Source: Limnobaculum zhutongyuii
GTDB taxonomy: Bacteria > Pseudomonadota > Gammaproteobacteria > Enterobacterales > Enterobacteriaceae
NCBI RefSeq assembly: GCF_004295645.1
Contig: NZ_CP034752.1
Location: 1,116,001-1,180,000 of the forward strand
Direction of reading: 5' to 3'
DNA length: 64,000 nucleotides
Part shown: positions 34,214-43,832 of the stretch, one piece after another
Layout of the letters: the number at the start of each line of letters is the position of its first letter
Position numbering within the stretch: position 1 is the stretch's first letter
Position numbers and translations under genes: made by a program
Notes under the pieces: generated by a model
Told to the model about the DNA's origin: nothing
The model's input: the letters and a program-made list of their open reading frames with translations, nothing else
The model's database searches: none

Positions 34214-36070
34214 ATGCGGGCACTATGGCAAATTTTTGCAACCATATTTAAATTCTCCTGGCGGGTTATTAATTTTATTCGCCAGGCTGTTTGTAATCTG
34301 ATCTTTTTCTTTGTTCTGCTGATTGGTTTCGCACTTTACATACAGGTACAAGACTCCACTATTCAGCCAGAAAAAGGAGCCTTGCTGGTTAATCTCAGCG
34401 GCACCGTGGTGGATAGCTTAAGTTCTGACAGTAAATTGCGTCAGTTGGGACAAGAGTTGATTGGCAGCAATAAAGACGTTCAGGAAAACTCCCTGTTCGA
34501 TATTGTAAAACAGATACGCCAGGCTAAAGACGATGACAAAATTAGCGGAATGGTTCTGTCTTTGGGTAATTTCATCGGCGCAGATCAACCTTCCCTGCGT
34601 TATATCGGTAAAGCATTAAAAGAATTTCGCGATAGCGGAAAACCTATTTATGCCATTGGGGATAGTTACTCTCAGGGGCAATATTATCTGGCCAGCTTTG
34701 CCAACAAGATCTATTTATCTCCTCAAGGTTCAGTGTTATTAACCGGTATTTCCACCAATAATCTCTATTACAAATCGCTACTGGACAAGTTAAAAGTCAC
34801 CACCAATATTTTTCGTGTAGGGACCTATAAATCTGCCGTTGAACCTTTTATTCGCGACAATATGTCTCCGGAAGCCCGCCAGTCCGATAGTCGTTGGGTG
34901 AATACACTGTGGTCCAACTATATGACCGATGTGGCTGCAAATCGTAATATTTCGATTGCAGAACTCTATCCGGAACCGGCTCAGCTAATTCAGCAATTAA
35001 AGGCCAGCGATGGTGATACCGCGGCATTCGCTCTAAAGAATAAGCTGGTGGATGAAATATCTTCCCGCTCAGCGGTAGAGAAAATGCTGAAAGAGACTTT
35101 TGGCTGGGATCAGCAAAATAAGAACTATAACTTTATTAGCATCTATAACTATCAGATGACTGAACCAAGCCTTGAAAGAGCCAAACTACCCGAAATTGCA
35201 GTCGTTTTTGCCAATGGCGCTATTGTCGATGGTCCTGAAATGCCAGGCATGGTTGGCGGTGATACTACGGCCAAACAGTTGCGGGCAGCTCGTCTTAACG
35301 ACAAAATTAAAACTATCGTTCTGCGAGTAAATAGCCCTGGTGGCAGTGTTACTGCGTCGGAAATGATTCGTTCAGAAGTTCAGGCACTGAAAGACGCCGG
35401 CAAACCCGTTGTGGTTTCTATGGGTGGAATGGCCGCTTCGGGTGGCTACTGGATTTCTACGCCTGCGGATTACATCATCTCCAGTCCAAGCACCTTAACC
35501 GGTTCTATTGGTATTTTTGGCGTTATCAATACATTTGAAAACTCGCTGGATGCTATTGGCGTTCATACTGATGGTGTTTCTACCTCACCATTAGCCGATG
35601 CAACAATGACTAAAGCCTTGCCGCCGCAATTCTCTGAAATGATGCAGCTAACCATTGAAAATGGTTACAGAACCTTTATCAATCTGGTAGCAAAGTCTCG
35701 CCATAAAACACCGGCAGAAGTTGACAGCATTGCTCAGGGTAGAGTCTGGATTGGTTCTGACGCCAAATCTAACGGACTGGTCGATCAACTGGGGGATTTC
35801 GACGATGCCATTAAAAAAGCGGCAGAGCTGGCCAAACTGAAAGACTATGAAATCAAATGGACAGTTACTGAACCAACCGTCAGAGAAATTTTGTTGGGTC
35901 AAGTTTCCGCATCCGTCAACGCCCTGTTACCAGCAACGGTGAAAATTGAACTTCCTGCGCCACTACGTCAGGTCGCTGAGGATATCAATAAACAACCGGG
36001 CTTCTTTGGCAATATGAACGATCCCGGTCATCGTTATATTTACTGTTTAAGCTGTAGCTATGCACAGTAA
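34214..36070 (+). CDS. sppA: signal peptide peptidase A (protease IV)
   Basis: 618 residues from the ATG at 34214 (MRALWQIFATIFKFSWRVIN), matching the SppA start; an ATG at 34199 adds only five residues. N-terminal membrane helix (about 26-45), then two ClpP-like domains. Catalytic Lys in FRVGTYKSAVEPF (residue about 209) and nucleophile Ser in GGMAASGGYWIST (about 409). Degrades cleaved signal peptides from the periplasmic side. Confidence 0.95.
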   Translation: MRALWQIFATIFKFSWRVINFIRQAVCNLIFFFVLLIGFALYIQVQDSTIQPEKGALLVNLSGTVVDSLSSDSKLRQLGQELIGSNKDVQENSLFDIVKQIRQAKDDDKISGMVLSLGNFIGADQPSLRYIGKALKEFRDSGKPIYAIGDSYSQGQYYLASFANKIYLSPQGSVLLTGISTNNLYYKSLLDKLKVTTNIFRVGTYKSAVEPFIRDNMSPEARQSDSRWVNTLWSNYMTDVAANRNISIAELYPEPAQLIQQLKASDGDTAAFALKNKLVDEISSRSAVEKMLKETFGWDQQNKNYNFISIYNYQMTEPSLERAKLPEIAVVFANGAIVDGPEMPGMVGGDTTAKQLRAARLNDKIKTIVLRVNSPGGSVTASEMIRSEVQALKDAGKPVVVSMGGMAASGGYWISTPADYIISSPSTLTGSIGIFGVINTFENSLDAIGVHTDGVSTSPLADATMTKALPPQFSEMMQLTIENGYRTFINLVAKSRHKTPAEVDSIAQGRVWIGSDAKSNGLVDQLGDFDDAIKKAAELAKLKDYEIKWTVTEPTVREILLGQVSASVNALLPATVKIELPAPLRQVAEDINKQPGFFGNMNDPGHRYIYCLSCSYAQ

Positions 36071-36097
36071 AGATTCTGATTAATGATTCTTCTTTCA

Positions 36098-36123
36098 GGC
36101 CCGGTTTATTACCGGGCCTTTTT
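36098..36123 (+). terminator. intrinsic terminator of sppA
   Basis: Stem GGCCCGGT / ACCGGGCC, 5-base loop, followed by TTTTT. Confidence 0.92.
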
Positions 36124-36201
36124 CTATTCGTTGAATACATTTTATTCTTCAATTTAATTTTCTATAATCCCCACACTTTCCGATTTATGGTCTGAATTCT
36201 C

Positions 36202-37227
36202 ATGCAAAATAAGCAAAAAAAATCGATTTATGTCGCTTATACCGGTGGAACAATTGGTATGTTGCGCTCAGAACACGGATATATCCCTGCTTCCGGCCAT
36301 TTGCAAAAGCAGCTGGCACAAATGCCAGAGTTTCATCGCGATGAAATGCCGACCTTTGTTATTCACGAATATCAGCCTTTAATTGATTCATCGGATATGA
36401 CGCCACAGGACTGGCAGCATATTGCTGATGATATTCAGAAAAATTATCATCTGTATGATGGTTTCGTTATTTTGCACGGCACAGATACCATGGCGTTTAC
36501 CGCATCAGCGCTCTCATTTATGCTGGAGAATTTAGCAAAACCGGTTATCGTGACCGGGTCGCAAATCCCTTTAGCTGAATTAAGGTCTGACGGGCAAATT
36601 AATCTGCTCAATGCACTGTATGTCGCTGCTAATTACCCGATCAATGAAGTTTGCTTATTCTTTAATAACAAACTGTTTCGCGGCAATCGCACCACTAAAG
36701 TTCATGCCGATGGTTTTGACGCCTTTGCTTCACCAAATTACCCCGTATTACTGGAAGCAGGTATCCATATTAAACGTCTGACTGTACCGGATACACTCCC
36801 CTGTCACGGTGCATTAAAAGTGCATGCTATCGCTCCCCAACCAATCGGTGTTGTTACTATCTATCCGGGGATTTCAGCTGAGATTATTCGCAACTTCCTG
36901 CGCCAACCGGTTAAAGCGTTAATTTTACGCTCATACGGCGTTGGTAATGCCCCACAAGATCCCGATTTGTTACAAGAACTGCGTGACTCCACAGAACGAG
37001 GCATTATCGTCATTAATTTGACTCAATGCCTTTCAGGAAGAGTAAACATGGAGGGTTATACTACAGGTAATGCATTAGCTCATGCTGGTGTCCTTAGCGG
37101 CTTTGATATGACCGTTGAAGCAACATTGACAAAACTGCATTTTTTGTTGAGTCTGGACCTTCCCACTCATCAAATCAGAACGTTAATGCAGAAAAGTCTG
37201 CGTGGTGAATTAACAGAAAATGAATAA
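36202..37227 (+). CDS. ansA: cytoplasmic L-asparaginase I
   Basis: 341 residues, no signal peptide. Asparaginase motifs: YVAYTGGTIGM (first catalytic Thr) and GFVILHGTDTMAFTASALSF (second Thr with Asp). It hydrolyses asparagine to aspartate and ammonia. Followed 17 bases later by pncA, as in E. coli, so the two are probably co-transcribed. Confidence 0.96.
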   Translation: MQNKQKKSIYVAYTGGTIGMLRSEHGYIPASGHLQKQLAQMPEFHRDEMPTFVIHEYQPLIDSSDMTPQDWQHIADDIQKNYHLYDGFVILHGTDTMAFTASALSFMLENLAKPVIVTGSQIPLAELRSDGQINLLNALYVAANYPINEVCLFFNNKLFRGNRTTKVHADGFDAFASPNYPVLLEAGIHIKRLTVPDTLPCHGALKVHAIAPQPIGVVTIYPGISAEIIRNFLRQPVKALILRSYGVGNAPQDPDLLQELRDSTERGIIVINLTQCLSGRVNMEGYTTGNALAHAGVLSGFDMTVEATLTKLHFLLSLDLPTHQIRTLMQKSLRGELTENE

Positions 37228-37244
37228 CCATTGAGGGAGTTACC

Positions 37245-37868
37245 ATGAAGAAGGCTTTGCTTCTGGTCGATCTGCAAAATGATTTTTGCCTGAATGGCGC
37301 CCTTGCCGTTCATGACGGGGATGCGGTTATTGATATTGCCAATCAGGCTATGCAGCTTTTTCATCAACGTGGCTGGCCCATTATTGCTACGCTGGACTGG
37401 CATCCGGCAAATCATAAGAGTTTTGCTACTAATTCTGGAGCTCAACCCGGTGAGATTGGAACACTCAATGGGCTAACACAAGTCTGGTGGCCAATACATT
37501 GTGTTCAGAACACTTCGGGTGCATCACTGCATCCACGGTTAGAACAGCAATATATCAGCAAACATATTTATAAAGGACAAGACCCCGAAATCGATAGCTA
37601 CAGTGCTTTCTTTGATAATGGCAAGCGCTCAGCAACAGAGCTTAATCAATGGCTGGATAGTGAAAATATTCAGCATCTGACGATACTGGGATTAGCCACT
37701 GATTATTGCGTCAAATTTACCGTTCTGGATGCTCTGGAATTAGGTTATCAGGCAGACGTTATTGCAGATGGATGTCGTGGTGTCAATCTGGCCGCTGATG
37801 ACAGCGAGAAAGCCTTTCATGAAATGGCAAGCAAAGGCGCCAAAATCGTTCAACTCCATGATCTATAA
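37245..37868 (+). CDS. pncA: nicotinamidase
   Basis: 207 residues of the isochorismatase-fold nicotinamidases: LLVDLQNDFCLNGAL (catalytic Asp), the metal-binding DWHPANHKSFA, and GLATDYCVKFTVLDALELG (catalytic Cys). Converts nicotinamide to nicotinate for the NAD salvage route that continues with PncB (gene at 55642). RBS GAGGGAG before the ATG. Confidence 0.95.
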   Translation: MKKALLLVDLQNDFCLNGALAVHDGDAVIDIANQAMQLFHQRGWPIIATLDWHPANHKSFATNSGAQPGEIGTLNGLTQVWWPIHCVQNTSGASLHPRLEQQYISKHIYKGQDPEIDSYSAFFDNGKRSATELNQWLDSENIQHLTILGLATDYCVKFTVLDALELGYQADVIADGCRGVNLAADDSEKAFHEMASKGAKIVQLHDL

Positions 37869-37983
37869 ATAGCAGGTTGAGAAGCACGGGAAAATAACCC
37901 ACGCTTCTCATCTTTCTTTTCATTTTGTTCATTTTTAGTTTGAATATTGAGCTGAATCGATTTTGTTAATATTCGGATACAAA

Positions 37984-38391
37984 TTAACCGATGCTCTTCT
38001 CTCCGCTCTGCTCATCGACAAAAACCATTGATGCTGAATTGATGCAATAACGCTTTCCGGTCGGTGGTGGGCCATCCGGAAATACATGCCCTAAATGTGC
38101 ATCACAGTGATTACAACGAATCTCAACACGATGCATATTATGTGAGTAATCATCAATATAACGAACAGCATCCGGCGTTATAGCTTCAAAGAAACTAGGC
38201 CATCCACAACCTGAGTCAAACTTAGTATCGGAGTAAAACAGCGGCGAATCACAACATACGCAATGGTATACTCCTACCAATTTATTGTGCAAAAGATGCC
38301 CGGTAAAAGGGGCTTCAGTGCCTCGTTCCTGAGTGACATAGCGTTGGATATCAGTTAATTCTTTAATTTTATTATTCAATGAGTTACTCAT
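37984..38391 (-). CDS. msrB: peptide methionine-R-sulfoxide reductase
   Basis: 135 residues. Zinc sites CVCCDSPL and CNHCDAHLGH, the substrate region GCGWPSFFEAI, and the catalytic Cys in GKRYCINSASMVF. Reduces R-methionine sulfoxide in proteins. Divergent from gapA, the E. coli arrangement. Confidence 0.96.
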   Translation of the reverse strand: MSNSLNNKIKELTDIQRYVTQERGTEAPFTGHLLHNKLVGVYHCVCCDSPLFYSDTKFDSGCGWPSFFEAITPDAVRYIDDYSHNMHRVEIRCNHCDAHLGHVFPDGPPPTGKRYCINSASMVFVDEQSGEKSIG

Positions 38392-38750
38392 TTTAACACC
38401 TAAAAAATCAGTTATAATAAAAATAGCCTTCAGCCCTTCAATTATAACAATAAATTAACAAAACGGCAGATTATTTATCGTTAAAACCATCATTTTCAGA
38501 GGCAAAACAGCAATAATTACCCAATTCGTATCGAATGGGGTTATAATTGAAAAATCGGCACCCGATAGACCGCCTGAAAAGCACAAAAAACCAGCAAAAC
38601 TGCGTCCGTTTCTCACTTGTACTCAGACTTTTTTTGTGATTGCTGACAATGATTGACACGATTCCGCTTGACGTTTTGCAAGGTTTTTGTAATTTTACTG
38701 GCAGGTTTTAAATTCACTTCATTCACTAACAAACAAGCTGGTGGAACAAT
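38392..38750 (+). promoter_or_regulatory. msrB-gapA divergent control region
   Basis: A 359-base gap without a gene. Near gapA, TTGACG at 38668-38673 with TAATTT at 38690-38695 (16-base spacer) is a possible promoter. RBS GGTGGA (38739-38744) precedes the gapA start. The left half is AT-rich with A and T runs. E. coli gapA has several promoters here; others may exist but I cannot place them. Confidence 0.45.
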
Positions 38751-39746
38751 ATGACTATCAAAGTAGGTATTAACGGTTTTGGCCGTATCGGTCGCTTCGT
38801 ATTCCGTGCTGCACAAGAACGCACTGACATTGAAATCGTTGCAATCAACGACTTGCTCGACGCTGAATACATGGCTTACATGCTGAAGTATGACTCTACA
38901 CACGGTCGTTTCAAAGGCACCGTTGAAGTGAAAGACGGTCAGTTAATCGTTAATGGTAAGAAAATCCGTGTCACCGCGGAAAGAGATCCAGCAAACCTGA
39001 AATGGAACGAAGTTGGCGTTGATGTTGTTGCTGAAGCAACTGGCCTGTTCCTGGATGATGCAACTGCTCGTAAGCACATCACCGCTGGCGCTAAAAAAGT
39101 TGTGTTAACTGGCCCATCTAAAGACGATACTCCTATGTTCGTTATGGGTGTGAACGATTCTACCTATGCTGGTCAGGACATCGTTTCTAACGCTTCTTGT
39201 ACTACTAACTGTCTGGCTCCAGTTGCTAAAGTTCTGCACGACAAATTCGGCATTGTTGAAGCGCTGATGACCACTGTTCACGCAACAACTGCAACGCAGA
39301 AAACTGTTGATGGCCCGTCTCATAAAGACTGGCGCGGCGGCCGCGGTGCAGCTCAGAACATCATCCCTTCTTCTACCGGTGCAGCTAAAGCAGTAGGTAA
39401 AGTTATTCCTTCACTGAACGGTAAATTAACCGGTATGTCTTTCCGTGTTCCAACTCCAGATGTGTCTGTAGTTGACTTAACTGCACGTTTAGACAAAGCA
39501 GCTTCTTACAAAGATATCTGTGAAGCAATGAAATCTGCTTCTGAAGGTGCTCTGAAAGGTATTCTGGGTTACACCGAAGATGACGTTGTTTCTACTGACT
39601 TCCTGGGCGAAAAATGCACTTCTGTGTTTGATGCCAAAGCAGGTATCTCTCTGAACGACCACTTCGTGAAAGTTGTTGCCTGGTACGATAACGAAATCGG
39701 TTATTCAAATAAAGTATTAGACCTGATTGCTCACGTTTCTAAATAA
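38751..39746 (+). CDS. gapA: glyceraldehyde-3-phosphate dehydrogenase A
   Basis: 331 residues. NAD-binding start TIKVGINGFGRIGRFVFRAA, active-site SNASCTTNCLAPVAKVLH (Cys near 150), and WYDNEIGYSNKVLDL. Codon use is strongly biased to GAA, GTT, CTG and similar preferred codons, as expected for one of the most expressed glycolytic genes. Confidence 0.98.
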   Translation: MTIKVGINGFGRIGRFVFRAAQERTDIEIVAINDLLDAEYMAYMLKYDSTHGRFKGTVEVKDGQLIVNGKKIRVTAERDPANLKWNEVGVDVVAEATGLFLDDATARKHITAGAKKVVLTGPSKDDTPMFVMGVNDSTYAGQDIVSNASCTTNCLAPVAKVLHDKFGIVEALMTTVHATTATQKTVDGPSHKDWRGGRGAAQNIIPSSTGAAKAVGKVIPSLNGKLTGMSFRVPTPDVSVVDLTARLDKAASYKDICEAMKSASEGALKGILGYTEDDVVSTDFLGEKCTSVFDAKAGISLNDHFVKVVAWYDNEIGYSNKVLDLIAHVSK

Positions 39747-39772
39747 GAGACATCAATCGTTCTGATTCAAGA

Positions 39773-39798
39773 GGGCAGCGTAATCGCTGCCCTTTTTT
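39773..39798 (+). terminator. intrinsic terminator of gapA
   Basis: Stem GGGCAGCG / CGCTGCCC with a TAAT loop and six T. Confidence 0.93.
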
Positions 39799-39848
39799 AT
39801 TAGCACCGTATCAAGTTGCAAATTAGCTATGATTAGAAGGGCAACGCT

Positions 39849-40730
39849 ATGTCAGACTTTCTCTTTTCATTACCGATAGAACAGCAATTAACTCCCTATT
39901 TAACCCTGCGTAAAAAAGATGAATTAGCCATTATTGTGGTTAATCACCCTAAAGCCAGAGGCGCTATTGCACTACAGGGTGCCCATCTATTGTCATGGCA
40001 GCCTAATGGTGAAGAACCTGTCATCTGGTTAAGCAAAGCCAGCCACTTTAAACAAGGTATCGCAATTCGTGGTGGGGTTCCTGTTTGTTGGCCCTGGTTT
40101 GGTAAAGTCGCCTCCCCTGCTCATGGCTTTGCCAGAAATGAGCTGTGGCAATTGACTGCACATGATGCAAACGAAGAATCAGTTTGGCTCACCTTCTCTT
40201 TAGAAGACAATGAACAAACACGCAAAATATGGCCTCACTCTTTTTGCCTTATCGCTCGTATTAAGCTCGGTACTACCTGTGAAATTGAGCTGGAGTCCCA
40301 TGGTGATTACTCAATCACCTCCGCCCTTCATACTTATTTCAATATTGCCGATATTTCTCAAATCAGCATATCCGGATTAGGTTCTCACTATCTCGATACC
40401 ATCACGAGTAGTGAACATGATACCAATGATAAAACGCTCACTTTTGCCGGCCCTGTAGATCGTGTTTACAGCCAGCCAGAAGCCTTTAGTTTGATTCAGG
40501 ATCCGGTCTTTGGCCGCAGCATTGAAGTTCATCACCGTAATGCCAGTGATGTTGTGACCTGGAACCCGGCGGCTGAAGGTGCCAGCGGTATGAAAGATAT
40601 GGAAAACGATGGTTATAAAACGATGGTCTGCGTTGAGACTGCCAATGCCCATCAACCGATTGAAGTACATAGCGACAAACCACAGTATCTATCGATGACT
40701 ATTCGTTGTCATAAAAACGAACCAGCATAA
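39849..40730 (+). CDS. yeaD: D-hexose-6-phosphate mutarotase-like protein
   Basis: 293 residues, aldose-1-epimerase fold: GAIALQGAHLLSWQPNGEEP, AIRGGVPVCWPWFGK, AHGFARNELWQL (catalytic His region) and, later, HTYFNIADISQISISGLG. It interconverts anomers of glucose-6-phosphate and lies after gapA as in E. coli, consistent with a glycolytic side role. Confidence 0.93.
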   Translation: MSDFLFSLPIEQQLTPYLTLRKKDELAIIVVNHPKARGAIALQGAHLLSWQPNGEEPVIWLSKASHFKQGIAIRGGVPVCWPWFGKVASPAHGFARNELWQLTAHDANEESVWLTFSLEDNEQTRKIWPHSFCLIARIKLGTTCEIELESHGDYSITSALHTYFNIADISQISISGLGSHYLDTITSSEHDTNDKTLTFAGPVDRVYSQPEAFSLIQDPVFGRSIEVHHRNASDVVTWNPAAEGASGMKDMENDGYKTMVCVETANAHQPIEVHSDKPQYLSMTIRCHKNEPA

Positions 40731-40749
40731 TAAATAGTTTGGGCAAAAT

Positions 40750-40777
40750 AAAACCGGTCAATTTATTGACCGGTTTT
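40750..40777. terminator. bidirectional terminator between yeaD and mipA
   Basis: Perfect 12-bp stem AAAACCGGTCAA / TTGACCGGTTTT with a 4-base loop, A-rich on the left and T-rich on the right, so it can serve both converging genes. Confidence 0.9.
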
Positions 40778-40808
40778 ATAAAAGAATAAATCTTTTAGTT
40801 AATCGATA

Positions 40809-41561
40809 TTAGAAAGTATAAGTCACACCACCAGCAACAAGGGCTGAATACGACCTATCAACCATTGGGCTATCTTTCACTTCACTGGCCAGACGGGTAT
40901 AACGGCCTGTCGCGTAGGTACTCCAGCTATTATTGATCTTATAGGTTGCGGTCAATTCAGCATAAGGAGACCAACTGCTGTTGGCTTCATATTTATCCAG
41001 ACCACTACGCGCAGATTCTTTACCAGATATACCATAGTAGTAATCATTAAAGTTGCTGCTATACCAGGCAGCACCCACTCCCGGAGTAATTTTTAAATCA
41101 TTCAGCACGAAAGGATGCAAGTAAGCAATATCAGCACGCAGACCATTACTTTCGTCCAGCATATCCGCCGAGAATGAAGTTCTGATAGTACCCCAGTCAG
41201 CCGTATGCTTATAGCTGACTCCGCCCATCATTGTTGAGTCACGATTATCCAGCTTTTTCATCTGACGATCGTCACTTTTACTAGCACGGAAACGTAATGG
41301 TGAGTAATAGAGATCCAGTGACAGTTGATTCTGGCTATCTTTCCAGACATAAGCACCAGCACCGATACCTCGAATGTAGAAGTGTTCTCCTTCATAAACA
41401 ATCGTTGGTAAAGGCGATATCTTATTATCAACACCTTTATAAGGATACATCTCTACTGCTGCTCCGGCCCCAATAGACCAGGTATCCGCATTAGCGACAG
41501 GAACAACCAATACGGCACCTAAAATACATGAACGCCAAACAATACGACTTAATTTCATCAC
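40809..41561 (-). CDS. mipA: MltA-interacting protein, outer membrane
   Basis: 250 residues with a signal peptide (cleavage near VVPVANA-DTW, about residue 25) and a beta-barrel pattern ending in aromatic YSALVAGGVTYTF, as outer membrane proteins do. The MipA/OmpV family scaffolds the murein hydrolase MltA with PBP1B in E. coli. Neighbours yeaD and gapA are as in E. coli. Confidence 0.92.
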   Translation of the reverse strand: MMKLSRIVWRSCILGAVLVVPVANADTWSIGAGAAVEMYPYKGVDNKISPLPTIVYEGEHFYIRGIGAGAYVWKDSQNQLSLDLYYSPLRFRASKSDDRQMKKLDNRDSTMMGGVSYKHTADWGTIRTSFSADMLDESNGLRADIAYLHPFVLNDLKITPGVGAAWYSSNFNDYYYGISGKESARSGLDKYEANSSWSPYAELTATYKINNSWSTYATGRYTRLASEVKDSPMVDRSYSALVAGGVTYTF

Positions 41562-41629
41562 TACCCCCTGATTTACACATTATTCGTTACTAATTAACGT
41601 GTAATGTTCTCATTACATTGATTTATCGT

Positions 41630-42199
41630 TTAATTCTTTAGTGCTTTTGCTATTTGCACTGCTTCTTGTTGCCAGGCATTAGCCAAAACATGAACCAATT
41701 CATCATAACCATCTTTTTGTAGCGGCATCTCAATATCAAAAGGACGACGAATAATTTGGGTCCCATGTTGCAATATCCAATAACCACTAACCACAGCATA
41801 ACCGTCATAACGACCGTGGAATCCGTTTACCGTTACGCGCAACACATCCACATCGCTACTTCCACCAATAGGTTGTGCAGACACAACCCAACCGTTGAGT
41901 TGGGCGTTTAAATTATCGGTTAATGCTTGTTTTAATTGCTGCTCCAGGCTACTACCCCAAAGATTGTTATTGGCTATGGTGTATTTCACATTGCTGGTTT
42001 GATAAGCAATACCGGTTCCACTAAGAAAATCTGCCACCGTAACATTTTCAATCCACAACTGCTTGCCAGAGTTAACCGCAATAGCAGCCGAACTGGTTTT
42101 AGCCGCACTCACCGGTGGCAGTTGATAATAGGATACCTGCGACTGGCTGCTACAGGCGCTCAATAACAGCGCAAGAGTTGCAATAGTCCATTTCATCAT
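41630..42199 (-). CDS. pqiC: PqiC outer-membrane lipoprotein
   Basis: 189 residues. Signal with lipobox LLLSAC (Cys16), then an ABC-type auxiliary lipoprotein domain (QLWIENVTVADFL, GIAYQTSNVKYTIANN, LWGSSLEQQLKQALTDNL). In the Pqi system it anchors the PqiB tube to the outer membrane. Its start overlaps the pqiB stop by four bases. Confidence 0.93.
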   Translation of the reverse strand: MMKWTIATLALLLSACSSQSQVSYYQLPPVSAAKTSSAAIAVNSGKQLWIENVTVADFLSGTGIAYQTSNVKYTIANNNLWGSSLEQQLKQALTDNLNAQLNGWVVSAQPIGGSSDVDVLRVTVNGFHGRYDGYAVVSGYWILQHGTQIIRRPFDIEMPLQKDGYDELVHVLANAWQQEAVQIAKALKN

Positions 42200-43821
42200 T
42201 GGTTATTGGCCTTTTTTGGCGTAGGGTCATTAGCACTTGGTGCTTCAAATACCAGTGCGTTACTCTTCTGATTCAGTTTTTGCAATATTGGCTGCAATTC
42301 ACGCATAACCTGATCCAAACGCTGCATATCCGCAACCATAGTGCTATATGCCGTTGAGCCCGGCTGAAGCCCTTTCAGGCTACGATTCAACTCGGTGAGA
42401 GTTTTCTGCATATCTTTAGGCAGGCTATTAACCTCTTTGCTGGACAATATCGCATTCAGATTATTCATCATGGTACGCGTTTCTTTTAAGGTATTGGTCA
42501 TCTCTGCCAGCATTGGTTCAACTGGCATGTTATTAACTTTATCCAATACCGTCATTAGACGTTTTTGAATTTCAGCCAATCCACCTGACATGGTTGGAAT
42601 CAATGGATGTCCGTACACCTCTTTTGGCCCTTTCCACGGTTTTGCGTCTTTATGGAAATCGAGATCAACAAACAGCGCACCTGTTAACAGGTTGCCTGAT
42701 TTCAATGATGCTCTCAGACCATTAGCATCTACTGATGCCAACAGATGTGCCTTCATATCAAAATCTTTGCCAAATCGATTTTGAATTCGATCGGGTTCAA
42801 TACGAATCAGGACTGGCACATAGTAATTATTATTTGTCATCTTCAATTCAGGCATATAGAACGGTACCTCTGAAACAGTACCAACCCTGATCCCCCTGAA
42901 TTCAACCGGCGCCCCTGGTTGCAAGCCACGAATAGAATCTTCAAAATAGAGTAAGAAATCTTCATGTCGGGTATACAACGACTCCTGAATACTCTTCTGA
43001 TCGGAATAAAGCTCAAACTCGTCATTATCTTTAACAGGATCGCCCTGAGCCCAACCGTTTGGTAAGTCGAAACTAATGCCTCCGGCTACCAAGGTATCCA
43101 GCGAGGCCATTTCAACCCGAACCCCTTGTGATGACATATCAAACGCAATACCGCTGTCTTGCCAGAAGCGAACGTTACTGGTCACTAATCCACGATAAGC
43201 ATCCATAATAAACAGGCTATAACGCATTACCCGTTCTTTTGGATCGAATTCACTGCTCTCTACAGTACCTACGCGAAAACCACGAAACAGTACCGGATCG
43301 CCAGCATTCAGGCGGCTTGGCTGTTTACTCTCCAGTGAAACACGCAATCCTTTTGTATCAGCCGAAGCTAAAGGCGCATTCTCCTCCAGAGTAAATTTAT
43401 CCTGTTCCTGTTTATCATGTCCCGGAAGTAGCTCAATATAAGCCCCGGAAAGCAGAGTGTTTAAACCCGATACCCCTTCCCGGCCAATTTGGGGTTTTAC
43501 CACCCAAAAGACTGTACCTTTATTGAGCAGTTTAACCATTCCATCATGCAAACGAGCGGTGACAACGACTTGCTTCAAATCGTCGCTTAAAGACACGCTC
43601 TCTACGATACCGATCCCAACGTTACGGCTCTTAATAGCTGTTTTGCCTGCTTCAATACCTTCAGCATTAGTGGTGATCAGAGTAACAACCGGCCCCTGAG
43701 TACTAAAATGGTAAAAAAGGATCCAGGCACCAATAAGCACTGTCACGATAGGAATAATCCACACGGGTGACCAGCGCTTTATTTTTTCAATTTTTGCTAC
43801 GTCCTGATGACTATCCTGCAC
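42196..43821 (-). CDS. pqiB: PqiB, MCE-domain lipid transport protein
   Basis: 541 residues. One N-terminal membrane helix (WSPVWIIPIVTVLIGAWILFYH), three MCE domains (near 44-130, 160-230 and 285-385; each with a GIxxGxxAIKxRxVxxG-like start, for example EAGKTAIKSRNVGIGIVES, SRLNAGDPVLFRGFRVG and GLQPGAPVEFRGIRVGTVS), and a C-terminal helical region. The domains stack to a tube that carries phospholipid across the periplasm. Confidence 0.95.
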   Translation of the reverse strand: MQDSHQDVAKIEKIKRWSPVWIIPIVTVLIGAWILFYHFSTQGPVVTLITTNAEGIEAGKTAIKSRNVGIGIVESVSLSDDLKQVVVTARLHDGMVKLLNKGTVFWVVKPQIGREGVSGLNTLLSGAYIELLPGHDKQEQDKFTLEENAPLASADTKGLRVSLESKQPSRLNAGDPVLFRGFRVGTVESSEFDPKERVMRYSLFIMDAYRGLVTSNVRFWQDSGIAFDMSSQGVRVEMASLDTLVAGGISFDLPNGWAQGDPVKDNDEFELYSDQKSIQESLYTRHEDFLLYFEDSIRGLQPGAPVEFRGIRVGTVSEVPFYMPELKMTNNNYYVPVLIRIEPDRIQNRFGKDFDMKAHLLASVDANGLRASLKSGNLLTGALFVDLDFHKDAKPWKGPKEVYGHPLIPTMSGGLAEIQKRLMTVLDKVNNMPVEPMLAEMTNTLKETRTMMNNLNAILSSKEVNSLPKDMQKTLTELNRSLKGLQPGSTAYSTMVADMQRLDQVMRELQPILQKLNQKSNALVFEAPSANDPTPKKANNQ

Positions 43822-43832
43822 GCTCAGGCTCC

